From the NCBI RefSeq assembly GCF_003667445.1, contig NZ_RCTF01000016.1:1-64000 (forward strand): a DNA stretch of 64,000 nt. The letters are read 5' to 3'. The notes below the pieces were generated by a model. It saw only the letters and a list, made by a program, of their open reading frames with translations. It ran no database searches and was not told the DNA's origin. The position numbers and the translations under genes are program-made. Shown piece by piece: positions 16,141 through 24,152 of the stretch. The first letter of the stretch is position 1, and each line of letters opens with the position of its first letter. This DNA is from Xanthobacter tagetidis. GTDB taxonomy: Bacteria > Pseudomonadota > Alphaproteobacteria > Rhizobiales > Xanthobacteraceae.

Positions 16141-19107
16141 ATGTCTGTACCGCCCGTTGGTGGCCGTCTTCGTCTTCGACGCGACGGAATCGAGCCGTGC
16201 GGCGAGCCCATCGACATCGTCGTCGACGGAGCAAGGTTGCAGGCGGCGTCGGGCGAGACCGTTGCGGCCACCATGGCCGCGCACGGATTGGGCGCCACCA
16301 GCCGGACGCACCAAGGGGAGGATCGAAGCCCCTATTGCGGCATGGGCGTGTGCTTCGAGTGCCGGGTCACGATCGACGGTCGCGCCGGGCAGCGCGCCTG
16401 CCTGACGACCGTCGCGCCGGGCATGACGGTGGAGACACGCGGCAGCGCCCTTGCGCGGGGAGACCCGTGCGACCTCGACCGAGCCGACGCGCAGGAGGCC
16501 TGTTCGCTGCTGATCGTCGGCGCGGGGCCGGCCGGGCTTTGCGCGGCAGAAGCCGCCGCGCGCGAGGGGCTCGACGTCGTTGTGCTCGACGAGCGGCCGA
16601 GCCCCGGAGGTCAGTATTTCAAGCCCCTCGCGTCGAGCCACCGCTTCGCGGGCGGACGGCGCCCCGACGCGCAGTATCGCGGCGGCGAGGACCTGCTGAA
16701 GCGGGTCCAGGCGCTGGGCGTGCGCATCCTGAGCCGGACCCTCGTCTGGGACGCGGAGCCGGCGGAAAGCGGGCACGTGATCGTCCGCTCTCTCGTCGAC
16801 GAGCGCGTCGTGATCTGGACCGTGCGGCGCCTGGTGATCGCGACGGGGGCCTTCGAGCGGGCCTGGCCTGTTCCCGGCTGGACGCTTCCGGGCGTGATGG
16901 CCACCGGCGCGGCGCAGACCTTGTCCCGCGCCTACCAGGTGGCGCCGGGCAGCCGGGTGCTCGTCGCGGGGAACGGACCCCTCAATCTTCAGGTTGCGGC
17001 GGATCTCGCCGCGGCGGGCGGTCACGTGGTCGCCGTGGCCGAAGCGGCCGCGCCGGGGGGCCGGGCCGGAGTTGGCGACATCCTCGCCATGCTGCGCACC
17101 CGTCCGGACCTGGTCTGGAACGGCGCCCGCTATCTGGCCCAGCTCGCGCGGCGCGGGGTGCCGGTGCTGCGCGGCCATGTACTGACGCGCGTGGATGGGG
17201 CTGCGAGGGCAGAGCGGGCGACTCTTGCGCGGATCGGTGCGGACGGGGAGCAGTTGCCCGGCACCGAGATGAGCTTCGACATCGATGCCGTGTGCCTGGG
17301 GTACGGGCTGTCGCCATCCTCCGAGCTCAGCCGGCTCCTCGGCTGCCGGCAGGTGGTCGATGCTGCCGGCGGCAACGTCCTGGTCCCGGAGCGGGACGCG
17401 GACGGCCGGACCTCGGTGTCGGGCGTCTTCGTCGCCGGCGACGCCGCAGGACCGCTCGGCGCACATTGCGCCATGGCTCAGGGCGCCCTCGCCGGGATCG
17501 CTGCCGCGGCCGACCTCCGCGACGACCTCTCGATCCGTGTCAGGGGCGCCCCCCATCGCCGCGCCCTGCGGCGGGAGAAGAAGTTCCAGCGCGCCCTCTG
17601 GCGCGTCTTCTCGACGCCGCTGCCGGTGCCGCCGATGCCGGCACCGGATGTGCTGCTCTGCCGGTGCGAGTCGGTCCCCGTCGCGGCGGTGCGTGCCGCG
17701 ATCGCCGGCGGCGCCGCCGACATCCCCGCGGTCAAGCGCGCGACCCGCTGCGGCATGGGCCGCTGCCAGGGCCGCTACTGCACGCCCCTCCTTGCCTCGC
17801 TGTTGGGCGCGGCGAGTGCCGAGCCGATCTCGCCCACCATCTTCATGCGCGGCCAAGCGCCTGTCCGGCCGGTTCCCATGTCGTCCATCGCGCTCCGCCA
17901 GGAGACCGCCCCCAATCCCGGCCCAGGCGAGGCCGTCGATGGCGGAGCGCCGCCGGAGACCCTGCCGGATGTGGAACTAGGCCATCCGGACGTGCTGGTG
18001 ATCGGCGCCGGCGGCGTCGGGCTCTTTACCGCCATGGCGCTGGCTGAGGCGGGGCGGGAGGTGGTGGTTCTGGACAAGAGGACCCCCTACAGCGAGGCGT
18101 CGGGCGCGAATGCCGGCAGCCTGCATGTCCAGTTCCAGTCGTTCGGCTTTCCCGATCTCTCCGGCGAGGTGGCGCGCCGGGCCGCCTCCACGCTGCGCAT
18201 GCAGGTGGAGGCGACCTACCTCTGGAAAGCCTTTTCCGAGGCTCAGGGCGCCGATATCGAAGTCGAGATCGAGGGCGGGCTTACCGTGGCGGACGACGAC
18301 GCCAGCCTCGACCACCTGCGCAAGAAGGTGGAGATCGAGCGCGCCGCCGGCCTCGACATGACGCTGATCTCCGGCGAGGAGGCACGCGCGATGCTGCCCC
18401 TGCTCTCCCCCAAGGTGGTCGCCGCCTCCTTCTCGCCCGACGAGGGCAAGATCAACCCGATGAGGGCCGCCACCGCGGTTCTGCAGGCAGTGCGCTCCGC
18501 CGGGGTGCGGATCGAGCCGCACACCACGGTCTGGCGGATCGAGGCGAACGGGAACAGCTTCGCCGTCATGACCGACCGCGGCATCTACCGGCCCGGAAAG
18601 ATCGTCAACGCCGCCGGGGCCTGGTCGGGCGCCATCGCACAGCTTGTGGGCGACAGCCTGCCGATCCGCCAGAACCCGATCCAGATGCTGGTCTCCGAGG
18701 CGACCGGAGAGCGCATTCCCTACCATCTCGCCCATGCGCGCCGGCGCATCACGCTGAAGCAGGCCGTGGCGGGCAACCTCGTGATCGGCGGCGGCTGGCG
18801 CGCGCGGATCAATCCGGTCCTCGGCGCCGCACGGCCGACGCGCGAGGCGCTCGGCGCGAACATCGCCGTCACGCTGGAGCTGCTGCCCGGCTTCTCGGGC
18901 CTCCAGATCATCCGATCCTGGACCGGAATGGCCTTCACCACGCCGCCCACCATTTCGCCATCGCCGAGCACCGCGAACCTCTTCCACGTCGCCACGCAGA
19001 ACGCGATGACGCTGGCGCCCGTCCTGGGACGCGCCGCCGCCGCGCTGGTGCTCGGCCAGGCTCCCGAGCACGACATGCGCCCGTTCGCCCTTCGCAACCT
19101 CAACTAG
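16141..19107 (+). CDS. Single-chain HcnA-HcnB-HcnC-like fusion: 2Fe-2S / FAD-BFD / FAD amine oxidase
   Basis: 988 residues combining three proteins that are normally separate. Domain 1 (about 20-105): 2Fe-2S ferredoxin fold as in HcnA and sarcosine oxidase alpha, with Cys66, Cys71, Cys74 and Cys87. Domain 2 (about 120-560): HcnB-like pyridine-nucleotide-disulfide oxidoreductase fold with FAD site VGAGPAGL (126-133), a second dinucleotide motif AGNGPLNLQ (277-285), then a BFD-like 2Fe-2S domain with CRC at 508-510 and Cys543/Cys548 in MGRCQGRYC. A Pro/Ala-rich linker spans about 575-615. Domain 3 (617-988): HcnC/DadA-type FAD oxidoreductase with VIGAGGVGL (621-629) and SGANAGSLHVQFQSF. Known relatives oxidise glycine, D-hydroxyproline or opines. 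All redox motifs are intact and no frame break is seen. The TctB gene starts 17 bp downstream. Confidence 0.88.
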   Translation: MSVPPVGGRLRLRRDGIEPCGEPIDIVVDGARLQAASGETVAATMAAHGLGATSRTHQGEDRSPYCGMGVCFECRVTIDGRAGQRACLTTVAPGMTVETRGSALARGDPCDLDRADAQEACSLLIVGAGPAGLCAAEAAAREGLDVVVLDERPSPGGQYFKPLASSHRFAGGRRPDAQYRGGEDLLKRVQALGVRILSRTLVWDAEPAESGHVIVRSLVDERVVIWTVRRLVIATGAFERAWPVPGWTLPGVMATGAAQTLSRAYQVAPGSRVLVAGNGPLNLQVAADLAAAGGHVVAVAEAAAPGGRAGVGDILAMLRTRPDLVWNGARYLAQLARRGVPVLRGHVLTRVDGAARAERATLARIGADGEQLPGTEMSFDIDAVCLGYGLSPSSELSRLLGCRQVVDAAGGNVLVPERDADGRTSVSGVFVAGDAAGPLGAHCAMAQGALAGIAAAADLRDDLSIRVRGAPHRRALRREKKFQRALWRVFSTPLPVPPMPAPDVLLCRCESVPVAAVRAAIAGGAADIPAVKRATRCGMGRCQGRYCTPLLASLLGAASAEPISPTIFMRGQAPVRPVPMSSIALRQETAPNPGPGEAVDGGAPPETLPDVELGHPDVLVIGAGGVGLFTAMALAEAGREVVVLDKRTPYSEASGANAGSLHVQFQSFGFPDLSGEVARRAASTLRMQVEATYLWKAFSEAQGADIEVEIEGGLTVADDDASLDHLRKKVEIERAAGLDMTLISGEEARAMLPLLSPKVVAASFSPDEGKINPMRAATAVLQAVRSAGVRIEPHTTVWRIEANGNSFAVMTDRGIYRPGKIVNAAGAWSGAIAQLVGDSLPIRQNPIQMLVSEATGERIPYHLAHARRRITLKQAVAGNLVIGGGWRARINPVLGAARPTREALGANIAVTLELLPGFSGLQIIRSWTGMAFTTPPTISPSPSTANLFHVATQNAMTLAPVLGRAAAALVLGQAPEHDMRPFALRNLN

Positions 19108-19124
19108 GGACACCGCGATCCGCG

Positions 19125-19574
19125 ATGAAACAGGGATCCATTTTCCACGAGCAGGACATCTGGGCCGGGCTCCTGTTCATCGGCTTCGGGCTCGTCGGCG
19201 TTGCCGGCGGATGGCTCTACCCGGTTGGCACCGCCGTCGACATGGGTCCCGGCTACTTCCCATTCGGCATCGGCATCGGCCTGCTCGTCTGCGGCACAGC
19301 GATCTTCGCGCGCGGCCTGATGCGGCCCGGAAGGGACGTGCCGGCCTGGGCGATACGGCCGCTGCTGATGATCGCCGCCGCGATCGTGTGCTTTTCCTGG
19401 GCGATCGACAGTCTCGGCTTCGTGCTCGCCGCGCTGCTGCTGATCCTGCTCGCCTGCCTTGCCCATCGGCCCTTCAGCCTGCGCGAGTTCGTCGGCCTTT
19501 GCGTGGTGCTGATCGGCGGCGGCGTGCTGATCTTCATCAAGGCGCTGTCCCTGTCGATGAAGGTGCTGCCATGA
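19125..19574 (+). CDS. tctB: Tripartite tricarboxylate transporter small subunit TctB
   Basis: 149 residues with four predicted helices: WAGLLFIGFGLVGVAGGWL (about 14-32), YFPFGIGIGLLVCGTAIF, a third around 80-95 and a last pair around 105-140. The AVDMGPGYFP segment is the usual TctB marker. TctB supports the large TctA channel in the inner membrane. The gene begins 17 bp after the fusion dehydrogenase and its stop overlaps the TctA start (ATGA at 19571), so these genes are one transcript. Confidence 0.88.
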   Translation: MKQGSIFHEQDIWAGLLFIGFGLVGVAGGWLYPVGTAVDMGPGYFPFGIGIGLLVCGTAIFARGLMRPGRDVPAWAIRPLLMIAAAIVCFSWAIDSLGFVLAALLLILLACLAHRPFSLREFVGLCVVLIGGGVLIFIKALSLSMKVLP

Positions 19575-21073
19575 GCGCCCTCATGGACGCGCTGGCGATC
19601 GGCGCGCAAACCGCGCTGACGCCCATGAACCTGCTCTACTGCCTGGGCGGGGTGACGCTCGGCACGCTGATCGGGGTGCTGCCGGGCCTCGGGCCGATCG
19701 CCACCATCTCCATGCTGCTGCCGATCACGTTCTACCTGCCGCCCGAAACGGCGCTGATCACGCTGGCGGGCATCTATTACGGCGCGCAGTACGGCGGATC
19801 GACGACCGCCATCCTGGTGAACATGCCGGGTGAATCCTCGGCCGTCGTGACCTGCCTCGACGGCTACGCCATGGCGCGGCAGGGGCGCGCGGGGCCTGCG
19901 CTCGGCATCGCGGCGATCGGCTCGTTCTTCGCCGGATCGGTGGCCATTCTCATCGTCGCCTCGTCGGCGCCGGCCTTGGCGTCCGTGGCGCTGCAGTTCG
20001 GTCCCGAGGATTATTTTTCGCTGATGGTGCTCGGCCTGATCGCTGCCGTCGTGTTGGCGAGCGGCTCGCTGCTCAACGCCTTTTCGATGGTCCTGGTCGG
20101 CCTGCTCGTCGGCACCGTGGGCGCCGACGTCAACTCCGGGGTGGAGCGGTACACGCTCGGAATTCCAAAGCTGATCGACGGCATCGATTTCGTCATCATG
20201 TCCATGGGGCTGTTCGCCATCGCCGAGATCGCGGTCAATTTGGAGAGCGCGGAACGCCGCGCCGTCCTGAACGGGAAGATCGGCAGCATTTTTCCCACTT
20301 GGAGCGACATAAGGGCATCGGTATTCCCGATCCTGCGGGGCACCGGGCTGGGCTCGATCCTCGGCATCCTGCCCGGCGGCGGCGCGGTGCTGAGCTCGTT
20401 TGCCTCCTATGCGCTCGAAAAGAAGATCGCCAGGGACCCGAGCCGCTTCGGCAAGGGCGCGATCGAGGGGGTCGCCGGGCCGGAATCCGCCAATAATGCC
20501 GGCGCCCAGACCTCCTTCATCCCGCTGCTCACGCTCGGCATTCCTTCCAACCCCGTGATGGCGCTGATGATCGGGGCCATGATGATCCAGGGCGTGACGC
20601 CGGGGCCGCAGCTGATCAAGACCAACCCGGATCTCTTCTGGGGCGTGATCGTGAGCATGTGGGCGGGCAACCTGATGCTCATCGTGCTCAACCTGCCGCT
20701 GATCGGCATCTGGATTCAGCTGCTGAAGGTGCCCTACCGCATTCTCTATCCCGCCATCCTCCTGTTGTGCGTCATCGGCGTCTACAGCTTGAGCTATTCC
20801 AGCGTCGACCTCTGGCTTCTCGTGGTGTTCGGGGTCTTCGGCTATGTCTTTGTGAAGCTCGGGTGCGAGCCGGCACCGCTCCTGCTCGGCTTCATTCTCG
20901 GCCCCCTTGTCGAGGAATACTTCCGCCGCGCGTTGATCATGTCGCGCGGAGACCTCAGCGTGTTCATCACCAGCCCGATCAGCGGCACGATGCTCGTGCT
21001 GGCGCTGATCCTGGTCGTGATGGTCGTCGTTCCCTCGATCCGGCAAACCAGGGAGCTCGCCTTCCGCGAGTAG
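19571..21073 (+). CDS. tctA: Tripartite tricarboxylate transporter large subunit TctA
   Basis: 500 residues from ATG 19571, about 12 helices, normal family length. Conserved TctA segments are GTLIGVLPGLGPIATISMLLP (positions about 28-48), YYGAQYGGSTTAILVNMPGE (about 73-92), the glycine-rich second copy GILPGGGAVLSSFASY, and GPESANNAGAQTSFIPLLTLGIPSNPVMA. These two GLPG/STxAILxNxPGE-type repeats line the transport route. Works with TctB and the TctC protein that follows at 21114 to import a carboxylate. Confidence 0.93.
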   Translation: MSALMDALAIGAQTALTPMNLLYCLGGVTLGTLIGVLPGLGPIATISMLLPITFYLPPETALITLAGIYYGAQYGGSTTAILVNMPGESSAVVTCLDGYAMARQGRAGPALGIAAIGSFFAGSVAILIVASSAPALASVALQFGPEDYFSLMVLGLIAAVVLASGSLLNAFSMVLVGLLVGTVGADVNSGVERYTLGIPKLIDGIDFVIMSMGLFAIAEIAVNLESAERRAVLNGKIGSIFPTWSDIRASVFPILRGTGLGSILGILPGGGAVLSSFASYALEKKIARDPSRFGKGAIEGVAGPESANNAGAQTSFIPLLTLGIPSNPVMALMIGAMMIQGVTPGPQLIKTNPDLFWGVIVSMWAGNLMLIVLNLPLIGIWIQLLKVPYRILYPAILLLCVIGVYSLSYSSVDLWLLVVFGVFGYVFVKLGCEPAPLLLGFILGPLVEEYFRRALIMSRGDLSVFITSPISGTMLVLALILVVMVVVPSIRQTRELAFRE

Positions 21074-21113
21074 GCACAGCTCGCCCCAGCAACGAACCAG
21101 AGGAGAAGAAGAG

Positions 21114-22049
21114 ATGTTGAAGCGCATGCTAATTCTGGCGGGGGCGGTTGCCGCGGCCGCGGCGATCTGCGGGCCGGCCGTGGCGCAGTCCAAGTTTCCC
21201 GACCATCCCGTCAAGCTGGTGGTGCCGTTCCCGCCTGGCGGCGGGGCCGACATTCTGGCCCGCCTTGTGGGGCAGAAGCTGAACGAACGCTGGGGCCAGC
21301 CGGTGGTGGTGGAGAGCAAGCCGGGCAATGCCGGCATCGTCGGCTCGAACGAAGTCGGCCGCTCGAAGCCGGACGGCTACACGCTGGTGATGGCGGCGAG
21401 CGGCGCGATCGTCGCAAGCAATATCAACCAGCTCACGCCGATCGCCCTCGTCTCCACGCCCCCCTACATGCTGGCCGTGCACGACTCGATGCCGGTCAAG
21501 ACCGTCCAGGAATTCATCGCCTATCTGAAGCAGAATCCCGGCAAGGTGAACTTCGGCTCCTCGGGCATCGGCTCCGCATCACACCTGGCGGCCGATCTCT
21601 TCATGAGAATGACCGGAACCGAGATGGTGCACGTGCCCTACAAGGGCATCGGCCAGGCCATCAACGATCTGGTGGGCAACAAGGTGTCGGTCATGTTCGG
21701 CCCGCCGCAGGCGCTCCTGCCCCAGGCCGAAGCGAAGACGGTCAAGATCCTCGGCATCACCAGCAAGACCAAGTCCAAGGTGTTCCCGGACCTTCCTACG
21801 GTCGCCGAGACCGTGCCCGGTTACGAGGCCGTGGGCTGGTATGGCGTGCTGGGCCCCAACGGCATACCGGACCCCGTCGTGACGGAGATCTCGGCCGGCG
21901 TGAACGCGGCACTGGCTGATCCGGTGATCGCCGAACGCCTGACGGCGATGGGTGCAGCGGCAACACCGGGCACGCCGGGCGACTTCAAGGCGTTCCTCGA
22001 CGCCGACATCGCCAAATGGAACGCGCTGCTGGAGAAGCTGCCCAAATAG
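21114..22049 (+). CDS. tctC: TctC/Bug-family substrate-binding protein
   Basis: 311 residues, ATG 21114 with AGAGGAGAAG ribosome site. Signal peptide at about 1-23 (LILAGAVAAAAAICGPAVAQS). The Bug-fold signatures are present: FPDHPVKLVVPFPPGGGADILARL (about 26-49), PGNAGIVGSNEV, KVNFGSSGIGSASHLAADLFMR, HVPYKGIGQAINDLVGNKV. Bug proteins bind a carboxylate through two water-bridged loops. Because TctA and TctB lie directly upstream, this one is very probably the cognate binding protein of the TTT system. Confidence 0.92.
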   Translation: MLKRMLILAGAVAAAAAICGPAVAQSKFPDHPVKLVVPFPPGGGADILARLVGQKLNERWGQPVVVESKPGNAGIVGSNEVGRSKPDGYTLVMAASGAIVASNINQLTPIALVSTPPYMLAVHDSMPVKTVQEFIAYLKQNPGKVNFGSSGIGSASHLAADLFMRMTGTEMVHVPYKGIGQAINDLVGNKVSVMFGPPQALLPQAEAKTVKILGITSKTKSKVFPDLPTVAETVPGYEAVGWYGVLGPNGIPDPVVTEISAGVNAALADPVIAERLTAMGAAATPGTPGDFKAFLDADIAKWNALLEKLPK

Positions 22050-22056
22050 CGCCCGC

Positions 22057-22089
22057 CGTTCTTGCGCGGATTGAATCTCCGCAAGAACG
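22057..22089 (+). terminator. Hairpin downstream of tctC
   Basis: Ten-base perfect stem CGTTCTTGCG (22057-22066) / CGCAAGAACG (22080-22089), eight bases after the tctC stop, without a strong T tract. It probably ends or stabilises the transcript of the catabolic operon. The remaining bases to the tRNA gene hold nothing I recognise. Confidence 0.5.
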
Positions 22090-22227
22090 CGACCTGGGAA
22101 ATGTGCACAATATCGAGGCCCCCGCTCGACCCGCAGCGGGGGCGCACAGACGCACGCTCTGTGTGGCAAGCCTCGGCGGGACAGCCTGGAAAATCGGCGA
22201 GAAACCGGCCCAACTCATTGAAATGAG

Positions 22228-22304
22228 TGGCGCACCCGACACGATTCGAACGTGTGGCCTCCGCCTTCGGAGGGCGGCGCTCTATCCAGCTGAGCTACGG
22301 GTGC
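22228..22304 (-). tRNA. tRNA-Arg (anticodon CCG)
   Basis: On the - strand a full 77-base cloverleaf can be drawn. Acceptor stem GCACCCG/CGGGTGC, D arm GCTCAGCTGGATAGAGC, anticodon stem CCGCC/GGCGG with loop CTCCGAA giving anticodon CCG (codon CGG), T arm ACACG TTCGAAT CGTGT, discriminator G, and CCA encoded in the DNA (22228-22230). The CCG species reads CGG, common in GC-rich genomes. No duplicated 3' end is visible elsewhere in the window. Confidence 0.95.
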
Positions 22305-22542
22305 AGGCTGATGCCGGTTCGGACTTCATAGTCCATGGCGGTCCGGACGGCAACCGGCAGCGTCGACGTGTGCACAGCACGCGGCGGCTTGGAGCGCAGG
22401 ACCCGCAGGCCGGTCGGGAGAGATCGATCGCGCTTCCAGCACCCCGCATGAGGCGGACGATCTGGCGGCGGCCCGACATCCGGGCGAGGCGTAGCCGGGG
22501 TGCGTCGGCGACGCCATGCGGCATCGCCGGGAAAACGCGCCC
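22305..22542. other. Non-coding gap between tRNA-Arg and the PepSY gene
   Basis: No convincing gene, repeat or terminator is seen. Short open frames here overlap and have no ribosome sites. Confidence 0.4.
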
Positions 22543-23940
22543 TCAGCCCATCCTCGCCAATCTGCGCCATGGCCGGCGCGCGAAGTGATCGACCAGCAGG
22601 CAGATGAGGAGCGACGCCCCCGCGAGCGGGAAAACCAGGCCCATTCCCAGCACCAGGATGGCCAGGGTCCGCAGAGACGGCACCGCGAGCACCTTGGGTG
22701 CCCCGAGCCGGCCTTTCGGCCGCCGGCGCCACCACATGTACGGCCCGGTGAGCGCCAGGACGATGATGCCGAGACAGGGCACGAGCATGACGATCTGGTT
22801 CAGGCGCCCGAAATAGTTCCCCATGTGAAGCTGCACCCCGAGTTCCACGGCCTTGGCCGCGATCCCGTAGTCCGCGAAACGCACGTCATCGAGCACCTCC
22901 CCCGAATACTGATCCACATAGAGCGTGCGCTGGCCTTCCGGCTGATCGGGATAGCTGAACACGATGTAGGTTCCGCTGGCGCCGCGCGGCAGGTTGAGGC
23001 GGTAGGGCGCGGCCATGCCCTGCGCCGCGACCACCTGAGCGACCCTGTCGACCCCGACGGGACGGGCGGCACCATGCGTCGCGCCGGACGCGGGACCGCC
23101 ATGGTGGGCGTGCGCTCCGGATTGCGGCGGCACGGCATTGTCCATCGTCCACGGACCGGCGCCGTCCGTCGCCTGCTTGACCGTCGGCGTCGAGGTGATG
23201 GCGGCGCCGTGGCCGCGATGGCTCGCCGGATAGCCGATGCCGGCAACATCGATGCCCCGGCGCAGCAGGTCGCCCCAGATGTTGGCCCACGGCAGGCCGG
23301 TGAGGATGAGGAACATGATGAGGACGGCGGTCCATGTCCCGATGGCCGCGTGCCACTCCTTCCACAGCGCGCGCCCCGAGAGGCTCCATCGCGGCACCAG
23401 GGCGCTCATGATCCGCCGACCGCCCCGCGGCCACCAGAGATAGAGGCCCGTAATCGACAGAATGAAGCCCCAGCAGGCCGCAAGCTCGACGACCGCATCG
23501 CCGAAGGTGCCGAGCATCAGGGAGCCGTGCGCGACGTCGGCGAACCCCACGAGGGTCCGGGTATAGACGTAGGAGCCGAGCACGCGCCCGGTCCCCGGGT
23601 CCAGGAATACCCGCCGGGGCTCGCCCGCCGCGGGGGTCACGAATATCTCGACGCTCCGGCCCTCGGCCCGCGGCGTGTCGATGCGTGTGACCTTGCCGCC
23701 CGGATAATCCGACAGCGCCGAACGTGCCATCTCTTCAAGCGTGGCCGCGTGGCCGGATGGGGCCGCGAACCGCAGGTCCGGATAGACGAGATCGTTGATC
23801 TCGTCATTGAAGAGATAGATGGCGCCCGTGACCGCAAGAACAACCAGGAATGGGGCGCAGACGAGGCCCGCATAGAAATGCCAGCGCCAAACCGCGCGAT
23901 AGAAGGCGGCGGCTGTCCAGGAGGGTGTCGTCACGCTCAA
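22543..23940 (-). CDS. PepSY-domain membrane protein (iron-uptake associated)
   Basis: 465 residues. Helices at about 20-42 (FYAGLVCAPFLVVLAVTGAI), about 150-172, about 195-222 and near the C terminus (about 375-395 and 420-450); this is the PepSY-associated TM family (PiuB/FoxB-like). FoxB-type members act as inner-membrane ferrisiderophore reductases, and the conserved helix histidines (WRWHFYAG, WHAAIGTW) fit heme binding. An unusual insert around 270-290 is rich in His/Ala/Gly (GAHAHHGGPASGATHG). The gene follows the TonB receptor on the same strand after about 200 bp, consistent with siderophore-iron release (inference). Confidence 0.82.
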   Translation of the reverse strand: MSVTTPSWTAAAFYRAVWRWHFYAGLVCAPFLVVLAVTGAIYLFNDEINDLVYPDLRFAAPSGHAATLEEMARSALSDYPGGKVTRIDTPRAEGRSVEIFVTPAAGEPRRVFLDPGTGRVLGSYVYTRTLVGFADVAHGSLMLGTFGDAVVELAACWGFILSITGLYLWWPRGGRRIMSALVPRWSLSGRALWKEWHAAIGTWTAVLIMFLILTGLPWANIWGDLLRRGIDVAGIGYPASHRGHGAAITSTPTVKQATDGAGPWTMDNAVPPQSGAHAHHGGPASGATHGAARPVGVDRVAQVVAAQGMAAPYRLNLPRGASGTYIVFSYPDQPEGQRTLYVDQYSGEVLDDVRFADYGIAAKAVELGVQLHMGNYFGRLNQIVMLVPCLGIIVLALTGPYMWWRRRPKGRLGAPKVLAVPSLRTLAILVLGMGLVFPLAGASLLICLLVDHFARRPWRRLARMG

Positions 23941-24109
23941 ATCTCCCCAGGCGCCGGCGCGGAAGTCCCGCGACGGCCAGCTTCGCCTGATGGCTCGATC
24001 GGACCAGAGGGCATCCCCTGCCCCGACACGACCGAACCATGATCCATCGATCTCGCGGCCGGTCGTGAGCCGGACGCATGGCCCGCTTCGGCGGCCCCGC
24101 CAGAGGGCG

Positions 24110-24152
24110 ATCCGATCAGCCTGCGGTGCAAGCAGATCGGCGCGTGCTCTAG
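24110..24152 (+). repeat. Palindromic intergenic repeat, copy B
   Basis: 43 bases matching copy A at 59657-59699 at almost every position, including the tail CGCGTGCTCTAG. The palindrome CCGATC...GATCGG has two mismatches between its arms here. Its last bases supply the stop codon (TAG on the - strand, 24151-24149) of the TonB receptor gene. Confidence 0.7.

Noticed and set aside
16141-19107. Fusion enzyme as a cyanide synthase
   Set aside because: The architecture matches HcnABC, but the same fold set serves opine and D-hydroxyproline oxidation. Nothing in the sequence shows that HCN is the product, so only a general amine or D-amino acid dehydrogenase is claimed.
22228-22304. tRNA-Arg as an integration site marking an island
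   Set aside because: No integrase, no direct repeat of the tRNA 3' end and no change in base use at this border are visible.
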